Assembly: GCA_025463265.1 (NCBI GenBank)
Contig: JAOBWH010000029.1
Span: forward strand, 1 to 45,645
Origin: Ilumatobacteraceae bacterium
GTDB lineage: Bacteria; Actinomycetota; Acidimicrobiia; Acidimicrobiales; Iamiaceae
Direction: 5' to 3'
DNA: 45,645 nucleotides
This document shows positions 39,990 through 45,645 of this stretch, piece by piece. The notes below the pieces were generated by a model, which made no database searches, was not told where the DNA came from, and saw only the letters and a program-made list of their open reading frames with translations. The translations under genes were made by a program, and so were the position numbers. The first letter of the stretch is position 1, and every line of letters begins with the position of its first letter.

Positions 39990-40079
39990 GACCGCTCCTA
40001 TCGGCTCGTCTGGCCCCAGTCTGCACCGGTTCCTCCGCCAGATGTGCGCACCGGTGGGGGATGCGCGGGACCGGGTCGG

Positions 40080-40085
40080 TAGCGT
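40080..40085 (+). promoter_or_regulatory. Possible mfd -10 hexamer
   Basis: TAGCGT would start transcription near 40092, giving mfd a leader of about 75 nt. An AAGGA sequence lies 12-16 nt before the ATG. Confidence 0.35.
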
Positions 40086-40165
40086 GGCTGCGCTTTCGCG
40101 ACCCCGGTGCTGCGCATCGAGGGCGCGCTGGCGCGCGTTGCCCACCTCGAAGGACCCCCTCCGCC

Positions 40166-43100
40166 ATGGCGCTCACCGACCTGCCCGCCCTGCTCCGCGA
40201 CGAGCCCGCGCTCACCGGGGTGCTCGGCCGCTCGGCGGCGCTGCTCGCCGTGCCCGAGCCGGCCCGGCCGCTCACGATCGCCGGCCTGGCCACGATCGGG
40301 AGCCGGCGGCCGATCCTGGTGGCGGTGCCCACCACGGCCGAGGCCGAGCGCCTGGTCCACGACCTCGGGACCTACCTCGGTCCCGACGCCGCCGAGCTGT
40401 TCCCGGCCTGGGAGACGCTGCCGTTCGAACGGGTCAGCCCCAACATCGAGACGATGGGCCGCCGCTTGCGCACCATCTGGCGCCTGCGCGACGTCGACGC
40501 CCCCACGCCGCAGGTGGTCGTGGCCCCCGTCCGGGCCCTCGTCCAGCGCCTCGGCCCCCACGTGGACGAGACCGCACCGCTCGCGATCCGCCCCGGCGAG
40601 CAGCGCGACCAGGCGGCCCTCGTCGGGTGGCTCGGGGAGCACGGCTACCGGCGCGAGGGACAGGTGGAGCACCGAGGCGAGTTCGCCGTGCGCGGCTCCA
40701 TCGTGGACGTCTTCGGATCCACGGCCGACGTCCCCGTGCGCATCGACCTCTGGGGCGACGAGGTCGACCGCCTCACCGCCTTCTCGGTCAGCGATCAGCG
40801 CTCCACCGAGGACCTCGACCACGTCGAGGTGTTCCCGTGCCGGGAGCTGCTGCCCACCGACGACGTGCGCGAGCGGGCTGCGGCACTCGTCGCAGCTGAG
40901 CCGTGGGGCCGCGAGCAGTGGGAGCGCTTCGCCGAGGGCCAGCTGTTCGACGGGATGGAGAGCTGGCTGCCCTGGCTCACCGACGACCACCGCACCATCG
41001 TCGACCTCCTGCCGCCGGACTCCCTCGTGCTGGTGGTGGAGCCCCGCCGGCTGCGCGACCGGGCGGCGGATCTGCTGGCCGAGGAGGCCGACCTGGCGGC
41101 CTCGCTCGCCCGGACCTGGGAGGTCGGCGACGACCGTGCCTTCCCGCAGCTCCACGCCGAGTTCGGCGAGCTGTTCGCCGCCACCGACCTGCCGGTCTGG
41201 TCCGTGACGGTCACCCCCGACGGTCCCGACGTCGCCACCGTCGCCGCCATGGGGTGGAACCCGGTGGTGGGCGGTGGCGAGGGACTGGTCAACCAGCTCC
41301 GCCAGCTGCTCGACGACGGCTACCGCATCGTGGTGGCGGCCGACGGCGAGGGCTCCGCGGCCCGGCTCGGCGATCTGCTCCGGGACCAGGGCGTGGCGCT
41401 CGACGTGGAGGTCGGCGCGCTCGACCGCGGCGTCATCCTCACCGGGGTGAAGCTGGCCGTGCTGGCCGAGGCCGACCTCACCGGCCGGCGCCGCGCCCAT
41501 CGCGCCCCCCGCCCCCGCAAGCGCGACACCGCCGGCTTCTTCGACGACCTCAAGCCCGGCGACTACGTCGTGCACCACCAGCACGGCGTCGGACGCTACG
41601 GCGGCATGGTGAAGCGGGCCATCGGCGGCGTCGACCGCGACTACCTGCTGCTCGAGTACAAGGGCGCCGACAAGCTCTACGTCCCGTCGGACCAGATCGA
41701 CGCCGTGCGCCACTACACCGGCGGCGACAGCCCAGCGCTCTCCAAGCTGGGCGGCGGCGACTGGTCCAAGACCAAGGCCCGGGTCAAGAGCGAGGTCCAA
41801 GCGGTGGCCCAGGAGCTGGTGGTGCTCTACCAGAAGCGCCTGCACGCCCCGGGCCACCCGTTCCCGATGGACACGCCCTGGCAGCGCGAGCTCGAGGACG
41901 CCTTCCCGTACCGGGAGACACCCGACCAGCTCAAGGCCATCGACGACGTCAAGGCCGACATGGAGGCCGACCGGCCGATGGACCGGCTGGTCTGCGGCGA
42001 CGTCGGCTTCGGCAAGACCGAGGTGGCGGTGCGCGCCGCGTTCAAGGCCATCCAGGACGGCAAGCAGGTGGCGGTGCTGGTGCCCACCACGCTGCTCGCC
42101 ACCCAGCACTTCCAGACCTTCAGCGAGCGCTTCGCCGCCTTCCCGGTGCGGGTCGAGGTCCTGTCCCGCTTCCTCACGGCCACCCAGTCGAAGGCGGTCG
42201 CCGAGGGCGTGCGCTCGGGCGAGGTCGACCTCGTGATCGGCACCCACCGGCTGCTCTCGGACGACATCGAGTACAAGGACCTCGGCCTGCTGGTGGTCGA
42301 CGAGGAGCAGCGCTTCGGCGTCTCCCACAAGGAGCAGATCAAGCAGTTCACCAACAACGTGGACGTGCTGACCCTGTCGGCGACGCCGATCCCCCGGACG
42401 CTCGAGCTCAGCCTCACCGGCATCCGCGACCTGACCCTGCTCAACACGCCGCCCGCCGAGCGCCAGCCGATCCTCACCTACGTCGGGGAGTACGACGACC
42501 GGGCCGTCGCCGAGGCCATCCGGCGCGAGCTGCTGCGCGAGGGCCAGGTGTTCTTCGTGCACAACCGGGTCCGCGACATCGAGGACAAGGCACGCGAGCT
42601 GCGGGAGCTGGTGCCCGAGGCGCGGGTGGCGGTGGCCCACGGGCAGATGGACGAGGGGACCCTCGAGCGCGTCGTCCTCGACTTCTGGGAGGGCGAGTTC
42701 GACGTCCTCGTCTGCACCACCATCATCGAGTCCGGCATCGACATGCCCTCGGTGAACACGCTCGTCGTCGACCGGGCGGAACGCCTCGGCCTCGGCCAGC
42801 TCCACCAGCTGCGCGGCCGGGTGGGCCGGTCCGGCCAGCGGGCCTACGCCTACCTGTTCCACCCGCGGGACATGGCCCTCAGCGAGGACGCCTACGAGCG
42901 GCTCAAGACCATCGGCGAGGCCACCGAGCTGGGCTCGGGCTTCCGCATCGCCATGCGGGACCTGGAGATCCGCGGTGCCGGCACGCTCCTCGGCACCGGC
43001 CAGAGCGGCCACATCTCTGCGGTGGGCTACGACCTGTACGTCTCGATGGTCCACGAGGCCGTGCAGGAGCTGAAGGGCGAGCCGATCCGCGAGCCCGCCG

Positions 43101-43552
43101 AGGTCAAGCTCGACCTGCCCCTCGACGCCAACCTGCCGGCCGACTACGTCCCCAAGGAGGAGCTGCGCCTCGAGGCGTACCGCCGCCTCGCCGAGGTCAC
43201 CACCGACGCCCAAGTCGACGACATCCGCACCGAGTGGGAGGACCGCTTCGGCCCCGTCCCCGAGGAGGCCGTCCGCCTCCTCGACGTCGCCCGCCTGCGC
43301 GCCGAGGCCCACCGCCTCGGTGTCCGGGAGATCAACGTCACCAAGGGCCCGGCGTTCGGCGGCCCGGCCTGGACCGCCCGGATCTCACCCATCCGCCTCA
43401 AGACCAGCCAGCAGATCCGCCTCCAGCGCCTCCACAAGGCCGCGGTCTACAAGGAGCAGGTGGAGCAGCTCATGCTCCCCATCCCCAAGACCCCCGACCT
43501 GGCCGGCACCCTGGTCGATCTGTTGAGGAACCTCATCCCGCCCGCCGACTGA
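40166..43552 (+). CDS. mfd: Transcription-repair coupling factor
   Basis: This 1128-residue Mfd starts at ATG 40166. The UvrB-like N-terminal domains come first. The RNA-polymerase-interacting domain begins near residue 450 ([21 protein letters not shown]). The RecG-like translocase has Walker [18 protein letters not shown] (about 608-624), [12 protein letters not shown] (about 711), [11 protein letters not shown], and [18 protein letters not shown]. The regulatory D7 domain is C-terminal. Mfd removes stalled RNA polymerase and recruits the UvrA2B excision complex. It lies next to pth/rplY/prs/glmU, a recurrent actinobacterial neighbourhood. Confidence 0.97.
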   Translation: MALTDLPALLRDEPALTGVLGRSAALLAVPEPARPLTIAGLATIGSRRPILVAVPTTAEAERLVHDLGTYLGPDAAELFPAWETLPFERVSPNIETMGRRLRTIWRLRDVDAPTPQVVVAPVRALVQRLGPHVDETAPLAIRPGEQRDQAALVGWLGEHGYRREGQVEHRGEFAVRGSIVDVFGSTADVPVRIDLWGDEVDRLTAFSVSDQRSTEDLDHVEVFPCRELLPTDDVRERAAALVAAEPWGREQWERFAEGQLFDGMESWLPWLTDDHRTIVDLLPPDSLVLVVEPRRLRDRAADLLAEEADLAASLARTWEVGDDRAFPQLHAEFGELFAATDLPVWSVTVTPDGPDVATVAAMGWNPVVGGGEGLVNQLRQLLDDGYRIVVAADGEGSAARLGDLLRDQGVALDVEVGALDRGVILTGVKLAVLAEADLTGRRRAHRAPRPRKRDTAGFFDDLKPGDYVVHHQHGVGRYGGMVKRAIGGVDRDYLLLEYKGADKLYVPSDQIDAVRHYTGGDSPALSKLGGGDWSKTKARVKSEVQAVAQELVVLYQKRLHAPGHPFPMDTPWQRELEDAFPYRETPDQLKAIDDVKADMEADRPMDRLVCGDVGFGKTEVAVRAAFKAIQDGKQVAVLVPTTLLATQHFQTFSERFAAFPVRVEVLSRFLTATQSKAVAEGVRSGEVDLVIGTHRLLSDDIEYKDLGLLVVDEEQRFGVSHKEQIKQFTNNVDVLTLSATPIPRTLELSLTGIRDLTLLNTPPAERQPILTYVGEYDDRAVAEAIRRELLREGQVFFVHNRVRDIEDKARELRELVPEARVAVAHGQMDEGTLERVVLDFWEGEFDVLVCTTIIESGIDMPSVNTLVVDRAERLGLGQLHQLRGRVGRSGQRAYAYLFHPRDMALSEDAYERLKTIGEATELGSGFRIAMRDLEIRGAGTLLGTGQSGHISAVGYDLYVSMVHEAVQELKGEPIREPAEVKLDLPLDANLPADYVPKEELRLEAYRRLAEVTTDAQVDDIRTEWEDRFGPVPEEAVRLLDVARLRAEAHRLGVREINVTKGPAFGGPAWTARISPIRLKTSQQIRLQRLHKAAVYKEQVEQLMLPIPKTPDLAGTLVDLLRNLIPPAD

Positions 43553-43608
43553 GCGCGAGGTCGGACGCGTCCCCGACGACACGACGTCGACCGTGGAACA
43601 CTGCGGCG

Positions 43609-45168
43609 ATGGGGGATCGACGGGTTCGGTTGACGGCGGTGGCGGCGGGGCTGGCGCTCGTGGGGGTGTCCTGTTCCGGTTCCTCGGGCGGGAGCGACGG
43701 CGCCTCGAAGCAGACGACCTCGACGAAGGCTCAGGCCGCAGCGGCGGAGGCGCCGGAGTTCGTCGAAGGCGATTGCTGGTGGGACCGGCCCGAGGGCCTG
43801 CCTGCGGCGATCTCGGTGACGTGCGGGACGATCGAGGTCCCTGCCGACCACGACGACCCCGGGTCCGAGCCGCTGCACCTGGCGGTGGCGCGGTTCCACC
43901 ACTCGGCGGCGGACGCCGACGAGCCGCCGCTGGTGTTCCTCCACGGCGGTCCCGGCGGCGACAACCTGTCGCTCGCCCCGCCGGTGGAGGCCCTGCCGCT
44001 CGACGGGCTCGAGCAGCGGGACCTGATCCTCTACGACCAGCGCGGGGCCGGTCGGTCCACGCCCAGCCTCGACTGCCCGGAGAAGGAGCAGGCCACGCTG
44101 GAGGCGCTCACCACCGCGGATCCGTGGGACGAGGAGTTCCTGAAGGTGGAGGCCGGAGCCAAGGCGTGTCGAGACCGGCTCACCGCGGAGGGCGTCGACC
44201 TCGCTGACTACACCACCCCGGATTCGGTGGAGGACCTGGAGTCGGTCCGCCAGGCGTTCGGCGCGGAGACGTGGAACGTGTCGGGCCGCTCCTACGGCAC
44301 CCGCCTCGGCCTGGCGTACGCCCGGGCCCATCCGGACCGGGTGCGCACGCTCACGCTGGACTCGGTGTACTCGCCCGACGTGGGCGGCGTGGAGCGGAGC
44401 CAGGGCCTGCCCGACCAGGCCATCGCCACCCTCACCGAGGCGTGCGGTGCGCAGCCCGGGTGCCTCGCCGCGAACGGCCAGGTCGACGAGCAGCTGGCGA
44501 GGGCGGTGGCCGCGTTCGACGCCGATCCGGCCACGGCCGACGGCACCGCCACCGTCGACGGCGAGGAAGGGGACTGGACGTTCCTGCTCGACGGCGGGGA
44601 TCTGAAGGGCGGCATGTTCGCCGCGCAGTACCGCGCCCAGTACCTGCCGCTGCTCCCATCGATCATCGCCGGGCTCGCCGCGGGCGACCGCTCCGTGGTG
44701 CCCGCGTTCATCGAGAGCGGCGTGCCCAACCTGTTGAACATGAGCGAGGGAGCGTTCTTCTCCTTCGAGTGCGCCGACAACGGCCTGCTCCTCGGGGAGG
44801 ACGGCCCGGCGGCGATGCGGGAGGACCCGGGCGACGACACGCTCTACGCGCTGGGGACGGCGGAACCGTTCTGCCAGGTCTGGGACGTGCCGCCGGTCGA
44901 CGCGGCCTTCAACGAGCCGGTCACCGTCGACGTCCCCACCCTCGTCTTCGCCGGCACGCTCGACCCCATCACGCCCTACGCCGAGTCGAAGGCGCAGGCC
45001 GAGCGCATGCCCGACGCCCGGCTGGTGACGGTCCCCGGGGGAGGCCACGGCGACCAGAACTTCGACGACTGCACCCGGTCGGCGGCGACGGCGTTCTGGG
45101 CCGACCCCGCCGCCGACCTCCCGGCGTGCGTCGACGACCTGGTCATCCCGCCCTTCAGCGCCGGGTGA
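43609..45168 (+). CDS. Secreted alpha/beta hydrolase, tripeptidyl/prolyl aminopeptidase-like
   Basis: This 519-residue protein has a signal peptide (LTAVAAGLALVGVSC, possibly lipidated at the cysteine) and a Ser/Ala linker. CTGTIEVPADHDDP-like CGTIEVPADHDDP precedes the hydrolase core: LVFLHGGPGGDNLS, YDQRGAGRSTPSLDCPE, the nucleophile elbow SGRSYGTRLGLAYA, VPTLVFAGTLDPITPYAESKAQ (acid) and VPGGGHGDQNFDDC (His). The C-terminal part matches TAP-like domains of actinobacterial secreted peptidases. It probably trims N-terminal residues from extracellular peptides; specificity is unknown. Several cysteines suggest disulfides. Confidence 0.85.
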   Translation: MGDRRVRLTAVAAGLALVGVSCSGSSGGSDGASKQTTSTKAQAAAAEAPEFVEGDCWWDRPEGLPAAISVTCGTIEVPADHDDPGSEPLHLAVARFHHSAADADEPPLVFLHGGPGGDNLSLAPPVEALPLDGLEQRDLILYDQRGAGRSTPSLDCPEKEQATLEALTTADPWDEEFLKVEAGAKACRDRLTAEGVDLADYTTPDSVEDLESVRQAFGAETWNVSGRSYGTRLGLAYARAHPDRVRTLTLDSVYSPDVGGVERSQGLPDQAIATLTEACGAQPGCLAANGQVDEQLARAVAAFDADPATADGTATVDGEEGDWTFLLDGGDLKGGMFAAQYRAQYLPLLPSIIAGLAAGDRSVVPAFIESGVPNLLNMSEGAFFSFECADNGLLLGEDGPAAMREDPGDDTLYALGTAEPFCQVWDVPPVDAAFNEPVTVDVPTLVFAGTLDPITPYAESKAQAERMPDARLVTVPGGGHGDQNFDDCTRSAATAFWADPAADLPACVDDLVIPPFSAG

Positions 45169-45174
45169 CCGGGG

Positions 45175-45645
45175 TCAGCCGGGGTCCAGGATCCAGCGCT
45201 TGTGCCAGGGCGTGCGCGGCTCGGCGGCCAGGTCCACGTCGGGGTCGATCCACCGCTGGGCGGGCCGGCCGTTGAGGCTGAGCCAGGCGTCGACGTGGAC
45301 CTCCACCTGGTGGCCCTCGGCGGCCTCGTGGGCGGCGATGGCGCGTGCCGCCTGCTGGATGAGGTCCGGCTCGCTGCGCATCACCCGCAGCTGGGCGGGG
45401 GTGTAGAGGCGGTCCGGGTCGAACGTCGTGGTGCGGCCGGTGGCGGGATCGTGGACCAGGAACGTCACCGACGCCATCCGCTCCACCAGCAGCACGTTCC
45501 ACCCGAACCGGTAGCCCTCGCCGGTCCACCGGTGGTCGCCGGGGTAGGCGAGGTGGCGGAGCGGCAGCGCGAGCTGGATGACGACCCAGGCGACGGCGCC
45601 GGCGGCGAGGAGCCGCGTGCGCCACGCAGCCCGCGGTGGGCCGGC
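45175..45645 (-). CDS. HTTM/VKGC-like membrane protein, C-terminal part only
   Basis: The frame is open to the window edge, so the start lies beyond; 156 codons and the stop are present. A membrane segment (LLAAGAVAWVVIQLALPLRHL) is followed by GEGYRFGWNVLLVERM, DPATGRTTTFDPDRLYTPAQLRVMRSEPDLIQQ and DAWLSLNGRPAQRWIDPDVDLA. These blocks match the C-terminus of HTTM-domain proteins related to vitamin K-dependent gamma-carboxylase. Bacterial members are mostly uncharacterised. It is convergent with the hydrolase gene, the stops being 6 bases apart. Confidence 0.78.
   Translation of the reverse strand, partial: AGPPRAAWRTRLLAAGAVAWVVIQLALPLRHLAYPGDHRWTGEGYRFGWNVLLVERMASVTFLVHDPATGRTTTFDPDRLYTPAQLRVMRSEPDLIQQAARAIAAHEAAEGHQVEVHVDAWLSLNGRPAQRWIDPDVDLAAEPRTPWHKRWILDPG

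Noticed and set aside
39998-43312. 1104-codon open frame antisense to mfd
   Set aside because: Composition is the Val/Gly/Asp/Leu-rich pattern of a GC-rich shadow, with no motif, and it lies fully under the clear mfd gene.
40903-43608. Long in-frame extension upstream of the secreted hydrolase
   Set aside because: It overlaps mfd and lacks similarity; the signal peptide clearly begins at ATG 43609.
1-45645. CRISPR arrays, insertion sequences, prophage or toxin-antitoxin pairs
   Set aside because: No regularly spaced repeats, transposase motifs, phage structural genes or small paired toxin-like ORFs were recognised.

Overview
The window is one contiguous, very GC-rich (roughly 70%) chromosomal segment with dense, mostly housekeeping gene content. 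It points to an actinobacterium: a WhiB protein, DUF3107, the SCO1664/DUF3090/phosphomutase trio, a 33-residue bS22-type ribosomal protein, a PdtaS-type kinase, a 13E12-repeat HNH gene with an SOS box, paired Get3/ArsA ATPases and many leaderless-looking promoters. A System I cytochrome c maturation cluster (CcmF and neighbours) is less usual in classical actinomycetes, so I infer a member of the Acidimicrobiia (Iamia/Ilumatobacter-like). That placement is inference from gene content only.

Layout. 1-3345: 3' part of a cytochrome c maturation operon (ccmF, a CcmG-like thioredoxin, ccmH, a CcmI-like protein) with overlapping stop/start codons. 3364-7725: minus-strand genes for an SCO6745-like protein, a SixA-like phosphatase, a cysteine desulfurase and a D-aminoacylase-like amidohydrolase. 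7798-10974: secreted HNH nuclease, SufR-like Fe-S repressor divergent from Mrp, and a membrane protein overlapping mrp tail to tail. 11088-15927: DUF3107, a Get3-like ATPase pair, thioesterase, PdtaS-like kinase and WhiB1-like regulator. 16341-25351: lipid and carbon metabolism and envelope genes (GDPD, diacylglycerol-kinase-like, lipase, EtfBA, MerR-like, two glycosyltransferases, AurF-like oxygenase under a clear operator). 25488-28154: the conserved but uncharacterised three-gene module, divergent from a family 5 uracil-DNA glycosylase. 28264-32403: metG-tatD-rsmA-ispE-bS22. 32678-34511: tRNA-Gln(TTG), a possible degraded gene, and a frameshifted HNH gene behind a LexA box. 34699-45645: lipoprotein, small protein, a shortened glmU, prs, rplY, pth, DUF6159, mfd, a secreted peptidase-like hydrolase and the end of an HTTM/VKGC-like protein. 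The 28264-43552 order resembles the mycobacterial metG-tatD-ksgA-ispE ... pth-rplY-prs-glmU-mfd neighbourhood, without rpfB.

How it fits together. Iron-sulfur biology recurs (cysteine desulfurase, SufR-like repressor, Mrp, WhiB, Fe-S uracil glycosylase), as do DNA repair (Mfd, UdgB, SOS-box HNH gene) and translation (MetRS, RsmA, bL25, Pth, bS22, tRNA-Gln). More than a dozen genes have a TANNNT hexamer 6-10 nt before the start codon and no Shine-Dalgarno sequence, so leaderless transcription looks common. No IS element, prophage or CRISPR array was seen. The strongest candidates for new biology are the kinase-like/zinc-knuckle/phosphomutase trio (25488-27443), the SOS-box HNH locus, and the GlmU that has lost its acetyltransferase part.
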